From Branchinecta lynchi (taxonomy: Eukaryota; Arthropoda; Branchiopoda; Anostraca; Branchinectidae), in NCBI GenBank assembly GCA_023053575.1, contig JAKZAP010000018.1:19992202-20056201 (forward strand): a stretch of DNA of 64,000 nt. The letters are read 5' to 3'. Each line of letters starts with the position of its first letter. Position 1 is the first letter of the stretch. Under the pieces are notes generated by a model, which was given only the letters and a program-made list of their open reading frames with translations, ran no database searches and had not been told where the DNA came from. This document shows positions 1 to 11,626 of the stretch, piece by piece. Made by a program: the position numbers and the translations under genes.

Positions 1-406
1 GCAGATATAGGACCTGGCCGATGCTCAACTAAACCCTTTCTCCAGATTCGTACATCCGTGTCGGGACTCGGGGTGGAGGGAGGGGGAATCCGAGATCTTC
101 TGATCCACCAACGTGACGAATGGTGATCCGATTCGAGTGAAACTCTATGGGTGGTAGGAGCAGATGCACGAGATTTCGTCGGAACTTCCGACGAAATCAC
201 CTGGACGCTTAATCAGCTTGGTGCCCAGTGCCCACACACCGCGAATCTTTTCGGCCTACGAATTGTGACCAAATTCGACCTGGAGTTAATTGCGTAGCCT
301 GACGACGCGGGTTTTGTCCGTTCAAATTCACCTAGTACACGCACATTCGGCTTATGTGGGCACCTTGCTTTAGGCAACGATGTAAAATGATTTCTGTCTT
401 TCACAG
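1..406. other. no gene recognised
   Basis: I see no ORF with gene-like features in this stretch. Its right end holds a pyrimidine-rich run ending in TTTCACAG, which is the acceptor of the exon-like segment that follows. Everything else is unassigned unique-looking sequence. Confidence 0.4.
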
Positions 407-517
407 AAATTCCGCGACGGTCAAAAACTGTTTTCGTGGACTTGACAAGACTGGCACACAGAGGCAAAGTTTGCTCGCCCGCCGAACATGCCGACAATCA
501 CGCGAAAGGCCATCAAG
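407..517 (+). CDS. orphan internal exon-like segment, unknown product
   Basis: This 111-nt stretch sits between a textbook acceptor (CTGTCTTTCACAG) and a textbook donor (AAG|GTGAGT). Two forward frames are open through it. One starts IPRRSKTVFVDLTRLAHRGK and the other NSATVKNCFRGLDKTG; the third frame has a stop. I do not recognise either peptide. No matching downstream + strand exon was found before the SENP gene, so if real it belongs to a gene lying mostly to the left of the window, or to one whose other exons I missed. It could also be chance splice signals in intronic sequence. Confidence 0.35.
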
Positions 518-589
518 GTGAGTATGGACGGATATCATATTGCTGACATCTCCGCAACGTTCTTCTACCGTGAAAGATTTCTTCCAGTC

Positions 590-1430
590 CCGGTACATGC
601 GCCTTCTGACACTGCGACATCCCGATGAACAAGACCAAAGGTTTCGATGGGATCCCAGAAATTTGATATCTCATCCAGACAATTGGGTTCTGTCTTCTGC
701 AAACTCCTCAAGCATTTTTACTACAGAAATTCAGAGCCAGATTAAGGCCAAATAACTAATGTACTCTGTAAGTCATATTTATTTTGACGAAACTGATCGA
801 AACTTCCTGCCTTAGCTTGCTTCTGCCAAATTTCACGTTTCTGCCGAATTCAGGAACTACTTATCCAAAGATAATGAGACCGAGGCTGCTTATCCGACAA
901 AATAACAAAGCTCAAAAACGAGTTATCGAAAATCTAATTAACTTCAAATAAAGCTTTAACTCATGACAAATTTTCCGGTATCAGTAAGATTCCGGGCGAG
1001 CTATGCGTCCGGGTAAAAAAAACGGATTCAGCATCTCTTCTTACCCCTAAATCGGATTCTAATCAACTACAAATAAGACTTTTACTTTTAACACATTTTC
1101 CGGATTTGGCCGGATTCTGGGTGAACTACTTGTCCGGCGAGAAAATGGTATTAATAGTTTGGTTCAGCATGTCTTTCTACTCTTATACCGAACAACTGAT
1201 CAACTTCAAATAAAACTTTCGCTTTTGACAAATTTTCCAATTTTGGCCGGATTCTGGGCGAACTACTTGTCCGGCGAAAAGTGGTGTGGAAAAGCTGTTA
1301 CTTCAATCATGCACGGCAATATATTCTACATGTGGGCTTCGCCAAAACGCCGCCTAATAGTTGACTTATCGTCTTTCATGCTGCCCTTCCTTGTTACTCT
1401 TCCTACGTAATCGTTTCTGTTCCATAATTT
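590..1430 (+). repeat. 136-bp-unit repeat family, block A
   Basis: The block opens with the family header (AACAAGACCAAAGG then TTTCGATGGGATCCCA). It is followed by degenerate tandem units of roughly 135 bp containing GGATTCTGGGCGAACTACTT, GTCCGGCGA, a CAGCATGTCT motif and CAACTTCAAATAAAAC. The same header and units occur in six other blocks of the window. Confidence 0.7.
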
Positions 1431-1459
1431 AAAGCTCGAATTCTTAGTTCTAGGATTCG

Positions 1460-3569
1460 GTAAATTTTTTGAAAGATTCGGTAAAATTTTAGCTCTGCAC
1501 CCCCCCCCCCCCCCCCGAAAATGCACTTGCGACGCCCCTGGCTACAACATTTCGTTTATGCGAGAGGCATGCGTAGTATCGTGCTTGGTCACTTTAGAGA
1601 CATTTTCAGCGGTCCCACACAGTATTTGAGGGATCGAAAAAAATGTCCGTGGCCCACGAGTGTGTCTCCGCGACCAACAAAATTTGTATGCCTTATTTTT
1701 TGGCTCGATCCGACAAAACACAGTTGAGATGATTTTCGATTTTTTGGATACAATTTCTTTCGAAAGAAAAGAAAAGATTAAATATAAAATCAACTACTTT
1801 ATCAGGAATCTAAACATAAAACTCAGAATTCTTATTTTTGGACATTTGGAATGACCACCAACGGCGGCAATTATTTTATCGGGTTTAATTGGTTCAATTG
1901 GGGGAATTACACAGAGAAATATTCGCCTCCTTTTAACTTATTCTTCTATTACACATCTTGCATGAATTTTTGTATGTTTAAGAAGAGCTGCTATAACAAC
2001 TTTTTATTTTACTATTTATTTTAACTTGTGGTTCGACCTTGTAGCACGTAATCCTGTTTCCGCGACAGAAGTGTGACCCATAGCTCATAGCTGTACCGCG
2101 GGAAACTTCTATAGGACAAACGGTATACAGACAGACCCGGTCACCGATTAAAAAGCGATTCAAATTCAAATTCAAAATTCAGATTCATTATAATTATTCT
2201 CCAAATATTCTTTCACAACGAATAGTATAGGACGTCAACAGAAATAATAACCCTTTTTGATTTATCATTGACTTATGTCGGTTACATTTAAACGATACGT
2301 ATAAATATAAATACACTTCTATAAATAAATATAAATAAAAAGTCATCAGTTCATAAAATATTAAACTAATCGGTAACTATATATCTACAATTATAAAATG
2401 ACAATATATATAATTAGCCTAGGTCAACAATACCTCAAAATATTTACAGTTAGAAGTCATTTTGTTGTATCGAATTAAAATGTTTCAAAAAATACGGCAC
2501 GATAGACTTGAGAAAACGATCCGGCGAAGCAGCTGGAGGCATTTCTAATAGTTGGTGTTTTGAGATTTTTATCTCCGGGTTATTTTCGGCTGTGCACTGG
2601 CCAAAAATGGACAGGACACTGATGTGTTTATCGTGTGCCACACAGTCGATCCACAAGTTGAACCTCACGGAATAGCTGTTTTGACTATTTTTGGGGCGGT
2701 AATTTCAAAGGTCTAAAAGTAAAATAAAATCTCAATAAATAGTAACTTCGGGCTTCTGTTGGTACCACGCTGTGCAAAAAGGATCCTCAGTTTTACGTCT
2801 ACATGCTTGAGAAAGTAGTTAATTTTTAGTGTTTTGACATTATATTTTGCTACTAAGTTCGATTCTCCGCCAGAAACGAGCCGCACAATCGACACTCACT
2901 CCCACAGTTGTTTGTCGAACTCGAGCCACACAAATTTTATTGGTCGAGGAAACACACTTTTGGGCCGTACAAAAAACAACTGACCTGAAGGGCTATCAAC
3001 TGTATCGAGAAGCTGGAAGAGCCATCCGGCCTTGGCTGACATATGTATCTGTATCGATTAGCCTTGCAAGCGCCGTCTGAGCTTTCAACTCTATTTATTA
3101 GACCTAAAATTTGTTCAATATATACTATTTTAAAGACTCCACCACGGGAATAGGATCCTTTTATGCTGTTATTAGTTGATGTAGTTAGGGACGGCTGAGG
3201 ATGCCAGGAAAGGACTTGGAGACTACTTTACCTTATTTTCTGCTAAACACCTTAGACACGTGTTTTTGTATTTTTGATGTAAATTGCGCAGATGCTAAAC
3301 CACTGGCCTCAGAACCGTATTTTGTCCCCTAACTCACGTGCCAAAAATTTCCGGTACCCCCCTACATCTCACCCAAAGGGTCCAGATATGGTTCAGGCCT
3401 CCTCCTAAGCGGTTTGCTCATGTCACGAGATTTCCGGGACACCCCTCAAGTTAGACCCGATTCGTACACAATAAATGTCAGAACTGGAGCGTTTGCTTGG
3501 ATACCCATAGAGTTTCTGTCGAACACAAGAACTGCCGGACCCCCCCTAACACATCTATGGCCGGTGAAC
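1460..3569. other. no gene recognised; AT-rich noncoding DNA
   Basis: The stretch holds a poly-C run of about 16 nt near 1500 followed by ACGCCCCTGG-like sequence (a possible hAT terminus remnant). It also has ATAAATATAAATA-rich sequence at 2290-2340, like the microsatellite tails of LINE insertions. No exon with flanking splice signals and no recognisable protein was seen. Confidence 0.4.
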
Positions 3570-5151
3570 GGCTTACCGACGAAACGTCACATGACAAAAC
3601 GTCCCCTGGCGAAATGTCCCCGGCGAAACGTCCCCGTGACAAAACATTCCCGCGACAAAACGTCCCCATGATAAAACGTCCCCATCACAAAACGTCCCCG
3701 TGACAAAACGTCCCCGTGACAAAACGTCCCCATGACAAAACGTCCCCGTGTCAAAATGTACCCGTGTCGGAACGTCCCCAAGCATAGATTTTAAGTTCGC
3801 TTCGATCTTCAGGTGCATGATCGAGGTAAAACAACTTCAGAGTGTGTATTACAGATGTGGAAACATTCCTTATTAGCACGAAAGATCGGACATAGAACCG
3901 GTTGCTTCATAAATGTATTGTTTTCAGTTAAAATATGCAGCGTAAATATGCCTTGCAATTGACTCGTAACTGATCAGTTCTAGGTCGTTTGAAGCCACCT
4001 GCACAATCTGAGGAGCAACAATAGGCTCCTCAGAGAAAGGGGCAGCCCGCTGTGGCTCAAAGAGAGCCAAACAAGGAAAATGCAAAAATAAGCGTAGTGC
4101 CGTTATGCTGGATAAAAATTACATGGGAAGCGAGGAAACAAAAGCGGATGGTACGAATAGTTATCTATTAGTTAGAGGGACAAGTAAATCTAGGTTAGAC
4201 GGTTTGATCCTTTAATAAAATCTTTTAATAGTAAATATCACCAAATTAAATATCCAATAAAATCGAGATAAATGAGTTATATCGCAGCGTAAACTAACAT
4301 ACAAAACAAACCAATTAAATAAAAGATAAAATGAAAACTGATAAACCACTAAATCTTTGCAGTTTCTTTAAGAAATCGCTATAGGCGAGAGAATACTTTG
4401 GTTTGCTTCTTGAGTATCGATTAAATGCTGAATTAGTCAACCCATCGTGGTTTTCAAAAGTTTAAATTCCAAAAACATTTTTGCCTGAACTGATGACGCA
4501 ATCAGTAGTCTCATAGGCCTAGCAGTCCCTCAGCGATGAACAAAAATTATATAGCCGGGGACGTTTCGCCAGGAGACGTTTTGATCGGGAACGTTTTGTC
4601 GTGGGGACGTTTCAAATGGGGACGTTTTGTCGACAACCACCCACACCACCCTACTATGGTCGCAGGTGGTTTGGACACTTCAAGATCTTCCTCCAACCGC
4701 CCACCACCCCACGTTAATCGGATCCTGTCCGGACTTGATTTTGGAGATTTTAGACATGAGTAGCTACTTTCCAAAAACCAAATTTCATTAACCGATCGAA
4801 AGCTATACATGCCTCAAAATTCCGGATTCCCCATCCCTCTACTCCCTCCACGATGCTCGGATCGGGGAACTGACTGTTTCTAGGCCAATCTTGTCAGGTC
4901 TCTAAGGTCCAGTCCAATTTTCATCGTCCTAGCACATCCGGAAGTACCTTCGTATTGTTCGGGATATTATTTGTAAAACCAGGCGATTTTAATCTGTTAT
5001 TCCCATGCTCTGGTCTTGAATTAATCTGCTTTGAACGAATGCCGTCTCTGATGTAAACCTAAAAATGCCACCCAAAAGTATTATCATAATTGGTTACTGA
5101 TACATTTTAGCTGGGGACGTTTGGATGGGAGCGATTAGCCGTCGGTAAGCC
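3570..5151. mobile_element. inverted-repeat element with subterminal 16-bp minisatellite
   Basis: The ends carry GGCTTACCGACG at 3570-3581 and its reverse complement CGTCGGTAAGCC at 5140-5151. Just inside the left end is a run of about a dozen 16-bp units. Oppositely oriented relatives (GGGGACGTTT) occur at 4557-4632 and 5113-5122. There is no transposase ORF, so this would be a non-autonomous DNA element. Superfamily is unassigned because no clear target-site duplication was identified. Confidence 0.6.
3590..3780. repeat. 16-bp minisatellite, CGTCCCCGTGACAAAA units
   Basis: Consecutive units of CGTCCCCGTGACAAAA appear, with single-base variants (CATGATAAAA, CATCACAAAA, CGCGACAAAA). The short ORFs called across it on both strands are products of the repeat and not genes. 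Confidence 0.85.
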
Positions 5152-6298
5152 ACACCTTTGGTAAGAGATAACTACGTCTGGCCACGGTGGATGTGAGCTG
5201 GAGAAGGGGGCTAAAACGAGAAGGGACCAGAGGATTGAGACGGAAATTATCCGTTTTATGCTGGGTGAACTTTCCGAAAAGGCTACAATACTTCCAACAA
5301 TTTTTTTTTTTTAGTTATTAAAGTTGGTTTAGCGAAGAGACGGTTTGGCCGATCGTAATCTGGGGTACACCTGAAACGCAGGACGCAAAGGATTACCGAG
5401 AAGACCTCGCAAAGAGTAAATAATTGATGTCTAGGAATCTGGGGAGATCGCAACTTTTCAATGACGATTCTCTACAAATCCAATGGTTGTTAGGGTTCGG
5501 GATCCCAGAGCAACTTTTAGCCTTGTAATAAGAAAATGGCACGCTCTCTCGCCCGTGCTTGCTGCTTCAGGCACTTCAAGAATGCAGAAAAGCTGTAACA
5601 TAAACGTGATGCAAATGCGATGTGAGGTCATAGTCACAATCCAATTCCCTCTGATGACCTCTGAGACTGAGATAGACACACAGAAGGAGTCCTTTGACTT
5701 TGACCTGTTCACCGACCAAAACCCTTTCTGAATCGGGCATAACGAATTTAGACTTGCATTACCCCTTCCCGTTCAAATACGAACCCGAGAGGTTCTTATC
5801 AATGCAGCGCGCAGTGTTGCCATGGTCAGTTTCTAAAGATCAGAAAAGTGTTCTTAGTGTTACTTGAAGTACACCAGTACAATTTGACGCTAATATATTG
5901 TAAAAAGCAATTAAATCTACGGATGGACAGCACTGGTCCTTGAACTAGCAGTAAGCAGTCGCAACAGAACAAAACGTGTTATATTTTAGAAAAGTTGTTT
6001 CTTCAGCTTCCAACAAAGTAGAGCTTTAGTGCTTCCCGTGGCAACCCTGACGACGCTGCTCCTTTCCTCGGACCGCTGGCGGAACTAAACAAGCGATCTG
6101 ATTGGCCCTGCATAAACCAGAATAGAACATTAGTCTATTCTCCTTATCCACCTTATTACAGCGCGCTCCGAGGAAAAGAGTAATCTGTAATAAGTCTTAT
6201 ACGCCGTAATACACCTTATTACACCTATTTGGACAATGCTATAGAGAACTGTTTTTTACAAAAAAACACGGCTACAGATAGGTCCACTGAGATTTCCC
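5152..6298. other. no gene recognised
   Basis: Mixed noncoding sequence with short ORFs only. I see no splice-bounded coding stretch, RNA gene or clear element boundary. Confidence 0.35.
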
Positions 6299-6912
6299 AC
6301 CGATATTTCGGTCCTTCTTGGAGAGGGTCCCCCGAGGGGTCGACGACTCTATTTTTGTTTGTACACCATTCCGGAATAACGTAATAATCCTGATCATTCC
6401 GGATTATTCCTGGCCATTCCGGATTATTCCTAACCATTCCGGATTATTCCTAACTATTCCGGATTATTCCTAACCCTCTGTATGGGATATAATTCCAGTT
6501 GAAATTCGAGTCATCTGGCATCCTTCATGGCAACAGTGAAGAGGTTTTTCCTTGCAAAAGGATAGTAATGACGCATGAGTGTTTTTTGTAAGCAGAATAT
6601 TTGTTGTATATGTATGAACCGTGTGTGAATGGCATATAAAATAATATAAAAGTAGTGTTACCACATTTTGTAGAATAAAGAAGACTGCCACCTAATAAAA
6701 TCTAACCTAGTCTAATGTAATCCATTCCGGATTATTCTTGACATTCCTGACCATTCCGGATTATTCCTTCGGGACGTGTCCACCATTCCGGGAGAGTCGT
6801 CGACCCCTCGGGGTCCCCTTCAGGCCATAGGGTTCGTTGATTGTGGGTTGAGTGTAGGCAATCGGAAGCTACAGCCTGAAGACAGCCCTTGCGAAGAAGG
6901 GCCGATATATCG
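6299..6912. mobile_element. foldback element with 20-bp tandem repeats
   Basis: The 25-nt arm near 6327-6350 (core CGAGGGGTCGACGACTCT) has its reverse complement at 6793-6817. Outside this, CCGATATTTCGG at 6299 is mirrored by GGGCCGATATATCG at 6899. Between the arms, tandem GGATTATTCCTAACCATTCC units run at about 6370-6475 and reappear at 6725-6790. The outer CGGYCCTTCTTGG core resembles the foldback family at 13,681, 23,525 and 39,143. No coding capacity. Confidence 0.55.
6390..6475. repeat. 20-bp minisatellite, CATTCCGGATTATTCCTAAC units
   Basis: Four to five consecutive copies of a 20-bp unit (CATTCCGGATTATTCCTAAC and close variants) lie inside the foldback element. Two more copies lie at its opposite side, near 6722-6768. 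Confidence 0.8.
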
Positions 6913-8094
6913 TTAGAAAAAAACAAGCGCCTTATCCGTTTAGTGCCATCATATATCATTCGCAGTCGGCTTGGGCTAAATTATTCGTTACACTGGACTG
7001 CCCCAACCCAATGCATGTTCTACTATGGAATAGTAATATATTCTGACCCGAGACCAACTCGGCCGAGGTGGTTTAGTACAAAGACAATAATAGTGGGTAG
7101 TTCAATATCTTAGTGGGAAAGACCGGTGACTTCGCTAAAATCGGGTCTCTGAAAATCAATCGGAACGCCGCCTAGCGTTTGGACTTTGTCCAATTTCGAG
7201 CGGTAGATGATTAATATAATGAAAGAAAGAGGGCGTGAGTAGGCAAAGTCTGTCAACATTAACTGATTCGAAATCGTGAATTCAAAATTTTGTCCATTAA
7301 AAAGCTGTTTATTCTTTTTTTTTTATTCCAATTGAAGAGGAAATCTGAATGGAGAGAGGATGCTCATCATAAACGAAATGAAAAAAATCAACAAAACGTG
7401 CTTTGATGATGATTCTGCGGAGAGCGATGTAAGAAAATGTCAACAGAGCGATTTTTTAACGAAAGAACATCCGCTAAACGGCGCTGATTGTTGTGACTCA
7501 TGGGGCTTACGGGAGTTTCCGGTCTTTCCCACTTTTACTGTCTTTGGTTTAGTATATTGGGAGAAAGAAGCCCGTGAGAACCCCTTCCTTCCACTCTCTC
7601 CCACTATTAATCACCGTCCTTCCGGCATCCAAAACCTTCCTACCGTACCTTATCGCCATAACCCCCAGAGTTGACTTTCATCTTTTCTACGCTACTTTGG
7701 CTAACTTGTGGTAGATATTTGCCACAGCAAGTGAATGAAACTGCAGCGTTCACAGTAACAGTTCAAAGAAGAAGACGACTACTGTAAAGGCAAGGGTACC
7801 GCTTTTCTTTGACTTTATAAATATATTGACAATTTTTGTTATAAATAAATTACTTACTTACTTTACAGCGAACCAAGATCACGGAGCGAAGAAAAATCAA
7901 CCCGAACAGGAGTCGAGCTCTGGAGATTGTTCAAACATTTATTATAACAGATATAATTTCCTCTAAAGGGTGTCTAAGGATATTCTGGACCCCTTTGGTT
8001 GGCCCCAATCGACGGATTTAAAGCTACATTTAAAACTATGCATACAGCTTCTAAACATCTTCTCAAGAACGACGAGGCCTAGCCATCAACTATA
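6913..8094. other. no gene recognised; LINE-like 3' tail near 7800-7862
   Basis: A + strand ORF at 7360-7674 has no recognisable domain and no splice context, so I do not call it. The sequence around 7815-7862 ends in TATAAATAAATTACTTACTT, like the ATAAATAA-plus-microsatellite tails of LINE fragments elsewhere in the window. Confidence 0.4.
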
Positions 8095-8385
8095 AGCGTG
8101 TTCCACCCTTTTACAAATAAAAACTAGTTACTATTTCCGTTCCAACCTCACCAAAAGTTACTACGCTGACCGTTCCAACCTTCTCTAATTAGTAACTAGT
8201 AGTAACTATTTGCTTACCACGCTCGGGAGTGTACTAACTACGGATCTCTGTAACCTGATTGGTCGGATACGCCCGTAGCATGATATTCTGCTGGAAAATA
8301 GAAAAATCGTTCCCGCCTTGACTGCAGAAAGCCAGAATTCACGACGTCATGCGTAGTAACTACGGTATGTAGGACGGAACACGGT
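8095..8385. mobile_element. MITE, GTGTTCCACCCT family, copy 1
   Basis: Terminal AGCGTGTTCCACCCTT pairs with a degraded GGACGGAACACGGTC at the right end. The interior shares long stretches with the copies at 12,571, 35,161 and 43,005, including CGTTCCAACCT and the ACGACGTCATGCGTAGTAAC segment. No coding capacity. Confidence 0.75.
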
Positions 8386-8559
8386 CTATGAGAAACCCAA
8401 CCGCGGCCGGGTTCTCAATTATCAAGTCCACTTTTACGGCCAACCTCAACAAGAAAGAGAAGATACTGCGCCCATCGAAGATTTTTCGTTTATCAATTCT
8501 TCCCTTTTCGGACCTCCGTCGATTAACTCGAAAGTAATCCTTTATTTTCTAACTGAAAA

Positions 8560-8830
8560 ACTGTGACAGCACAACCAGTTCCTAAGATTCAACCTATTCG
8601 CGCAATTCATGCGCGGTACGAACGAAGTTTTGTCCCCTCCTTTGTGAGTTTTTTCAGCGAAATTTTAAATAAAATATTTTTCCTCTTTTGTTGTGTTAAT
8701 TATTGAAGTTTATCGCTTTAATTTGTTGCAATTTTTGTTTTTATGGAATATCTGACTATGTAAAAGCGCAATTACATATAGCCTAGTTATGTTTGATGAA
8801 TAATAAAGATTGACTGATTGAATGTATCAC
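8560..8830 (+). pseudogene. 5'-truncated LINE, C-terminal remnant and tail
   Basis: A short + strand frame near 8586-8675 reads RYERSFVPSFVSFFSEIL. This matches the kind of ending (RYERSFIPSxxxxWN) seen at the extreme C-terminus of many LINE ORF2 proteins. It is followed by an AT-rich 3' UTR and a microsatellite-like tail (AATAAAGATTGACTGATTGA). Upstream coding sequence is absent, as in 5'-truncated insertions. Confidence 0.5.
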
Positions 8831-9106
8831 CAGTTTTCTTCTTTTATTGAGTTCACCACGTTTCGTTCAGTCACTCACAACGGCCAATCATGATTTTACA
8901 GATACCCGTCTCCCGTCTCTCTTGTAAGTTTTCTCGGTTATACAAATAGAAAAAAAAAAAAGATGGTGCTCCATCCCTTTTGAATAGACATAAAACTGTG
9001 TTGTTAGACTGTAATTAAAAAAAAAAAAAGATCTTCTAAAAACAAAATGCTTTCTTCTATCTGATCAAGCAAGATGCCCTCTCGCGCCAAACCAGACAAT
9101 TGACAT

Positions 9107-9545
9107 TTGAGACAAAACAAACAATACTGTGCCCCCCTTGAACAGTTTGGCTTAGATTCCCTTGCTAACCGTCGACAAAAGCTGTCGTTTGCTTTTGGTA
9201 CAGGCTTGCTGAACAGTACAGTACATCACATCGATCCATACTGTCCCCTGATTTCAAGCCACTTCGAGAAAAGCGGTGGCAGAAGCTGTACCTCTCATAC
9301 AGCCTATTCAGGTGCCTCGAAACTGATACCTGAAAAGCTTTGTTCCCTCCCTTGTCAAGTTTTTGAACGCCAGTGCTAGTAAGTAATTGTGAGGTCAACT
9401 CTTTTTATTAAATGTACTCGACGATTACTTTATTTTAAATTAATTCGGAAGTGTTGACTGTTTACTGTATATATATTTGTATTGACCGACCAAACGAATA
9501 TTCGGCTTGTCCGCTTCACGAAATAAACTGAATTGAATTCTATCG
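9107..9545 (+). pseudogene. 5'-truncated LINE ORF2 C-terminus
   Basis: The frame at 9107-9379 contains LEQFGLDSLANRRQKLSFAF, a typical C-terminal block of LINE ORF2 proteins (xLxSLxxRRxKLxLxFA). It ends at a stop followed by a 3' UTR and an AAACTGAATTGAATTC tail. Reverse transcriptase and endonuclease are missing. Family assignment beyond LINE is not possible from this piece. Confidence 0.6.
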
Positions 9546-9934
9546 GACAAAAAATAGGAGCCGCTCACCACCCCATCAAGGAGTATATGAAACTGATCCT
9601 AGAAAAAAGAGGGAAAAACATTGCTGCACTGAAAGATACATAGTAGAAAGCCCTTGCGGATAATGCAGTAATTATACCTTACGTACTTTATGTTTCGCCA
9701 CTATGGGAATTTAAAAAAATAACAGATCAAAGAAAAATACGCACCACGTACTACGAGTACGCAACATTTTTGCTTAGCGCCCTTCTCCGAAGTTCAAACA
9801 CGGAGTTATCAGCAAAATATAAAATAATAAATCCCACCGAAAAAATATATAAAACTGAAAAAAGCGCTCGGGTGAAAAATGCTTGCGCAAACCACACGCT
9901 AACTAGACTCGACTACTGACTTTATTCCTTATCG

Positions 9935-10135
9935 TCATGATGTCGGAAAACTCAGCAGATACTTTTTGACAGATTTTTTATTCTTCCTGGTGGTAAGCTT
10001 ATTATGCATAACATTTTGAACACAACAGATAACATCCGAAGTGTTATCTGTTACGCAATATCTGTTGAAACAGCGCATCCTCGTGTTATCTGTTTTGAAA
10101 CTTCTGGCAGTGCAGTTTGTAAAACTTGACAACGT
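9935..10135 (-). repeat. CAGCAGAT...CAGATAACA repeat family, copy 1
   Basis: Shares segments with 35,735-35,860, 36,400-36,660 and 40,840-41,110: a CATGATGTCGGAAAA / CAGCAGATAC end, AACAGATAACA boxes in both orientations, and GTTTCAACAGATA. No coding capacity. Confidence 0.6.
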
Positions 10136-10155
10136 GGAAGATTACTTCAATCCTT

Positions 10156-10300
10156 AGTTTAAGATAAGATAAGATTTATTTACAGATTTTAGTATTATGT
10201 TTAGTGCGTGTACATATTTTCTTTAGTTTCTTTTCTTTTTCTTTATGTACTCCGCTTTTTCCCTTTTGTAGGCGGGCAAACATAAATATATATATTTATA
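10156..10300. repeat. two facing LINE 3' tails
   Basis: AAGATAAGATAAGATTTATTTACAG at 10,160 looks like a reverse-strand LINE tail with (TCTTA)n. At 10,249-10,300 a + strand tail has a short CCGC...GGCGGG stem followed by ATAAATATATATATTTATATA. These look like the ends of separate truncated insertions. Confidence 0.45.
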
Positions 10301-10535
10301 TAACTAAGGTTGCGTTCCACGCGCTTGTTCACTTAGGATCGCTGTAATACTCTTGATGACCATCTCTCCCTACCAATGCAGAACCTCCGGGTACCTGCGA
10401 AAGAAAGCCAGAAGCTATGTCACGGCTGCTCCCAAAGATCGCCGTGACGGTTTGACACAGGATTTGAGTCGTTGAGTTTGAGTCATTCGGAGACTTTACT
10501 CCTTCTTCCTGAGGATCACTGGCGTGTTTTGGACT

Positions 10536-10697
10536 TACAGTGTAAAAAGTTTCACCGAATAAGGATGCAGTATTTGCTACTGGGATTAATCTTATCTCTA
10601 CTGGGATGAAATTAATCCGAATTAGGGCTAATCTTACCTCAATAAAGACAAGATTATTCCCAGTAGCAAATACTGCAAGATTTTTTTTAACAGTGTA
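10536..10697. mobile_element. palindromic MITE, TACAGTGTAAAAA family, copy 1
   Basis: The ends are TACAGTGTAAAAAG and TTTTTAACAGTGTA. The interior is a near palindrome built on GCAGTATTTGCTACTGGGA and its complement TCCCAGTAGCAAATACTGC. A second copy in opposite orientation lies at 15,331-15,478. Confidence 0.75.
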
Positions 10698-11096
10698 GTC
10701 AGATAAAGTATTCTGCTATTATTTTCACTGCACAGTCTGCGCGATAACAAAATTGGCCTCTCCCTCTCATCGTTTTCGTCCTACAAGAGCTACGACCGTT
10801 ACAATACTCTTCATGACCCACTCTTCGTGACGATGAAGAATCGCTGGCGAAGAATCGCCAGAAATATCACCACAGCAAACGTTGTTGATTGGTTTACACA
10901 TGACTTTGGTCAATTTTGAGGATTTATTTGGGTGGTGTTTCTAGTTCTTCCCTAAATCGCTGGCGTGCTTCATACTTAACCATGATGCATGAAGAGTATT
11001 TACTTGTAACGACGGGGACCACCATAAGTGACGATCTCTTCAGCAGCAATTCCCGTCAGTAGGCAACAGGCGGAATCCTTACTGTCTATTCAAACA

Positions 11097-11626
11097 ATGT
11101 TTACAACGGATATACGTCAGCTACGATTCTTCATCAGCGATATTTCGGCCCTTATCGCTGATGAAGAGTCGTGACTGACGCATATTCGTTGTAAACCAGG
11201 GGCGGATCCAGAGGGGGGGCGAGGGGGGCGATCGCCCCCCCTAGACTGGCTGTAATTTTTTGTTTTGTTTTGCTGCACTTACGGAAGTCTGCATTAACGC
11301 ATGTTCTAACTACTGTAATTAGACTCTAAAATCTTTTTACAAGTGGAGCCAGGAGCTTGAATTTTTCTTGTAAACAGTTGTCAGTTGATCAAGTACAGTT
11401 TTTACCATTATTGTAATATATGAAAACCACATTTTCGTTAAATAAGAGACCGACAGGGACACTTAAAACGCGAAAAAAATCAGCCTTGTGGCCGACAAAA
11501 AGGACACTACCCCCACTCTTTTCGGTAAGAATCGCCCCCCCTAGAACGGAAGGCTGGATCCGCCCCTGTTGTAAACATTGTTTGAATATGTGTTTCAAAG
11601 TCAGCTTGGGCTCAAAGAATATTTAT
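11097..11626. mobile_element. foldback element interrupted by hAT MITE
   Basis: ACAACGGATATACGTCAGCT on the left faces GACTGACGCATATTCGTTGT at 11,172, with the CGGCCCTTATCGC core between. The family's right-flank sequence (GTTTCAAAGTCAGCTTGGGC) resumes at 11,593 after the inserted 11,197-11,568 element. Compare the uninterrupted copy at 23,525-23,715. Confidence 0.6.
11197..11568. mobile_element. hAT-like MITE with 8-bp target duplication
   Basis: The element starts CAGGGGCGGATCCAGAG and ends CTGGATCCGCCCCTG. It is flanked on both sides by TTGTAAAC (11,189-11,196 and 11,569-11,576). An 8-bp duplication with CAGGG-type ends is the hAT signature. It carries poly-G and poly-C runs next to both ends and no transposase, so it is non-autonomous. 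Confidence 0.85.

Noticed and set aside
3573..3818. ORFs with repeated GTFCHGDVLSRGR-like units
   Set aside because: They are translations of the 16-bp minisatellite in all frames.
7030..7200. SINE or tRNA-like segment near CGGCCGAGGTGGTTTAGTAC
   Set aside because: No cloverleaf or A/B boxes with correct spacing could be drawn.
7360..7674. 104-codon + strand ORF
   Set aside because: No recognisable domain and no supporting signals; length is within chance for noncoding DNA.
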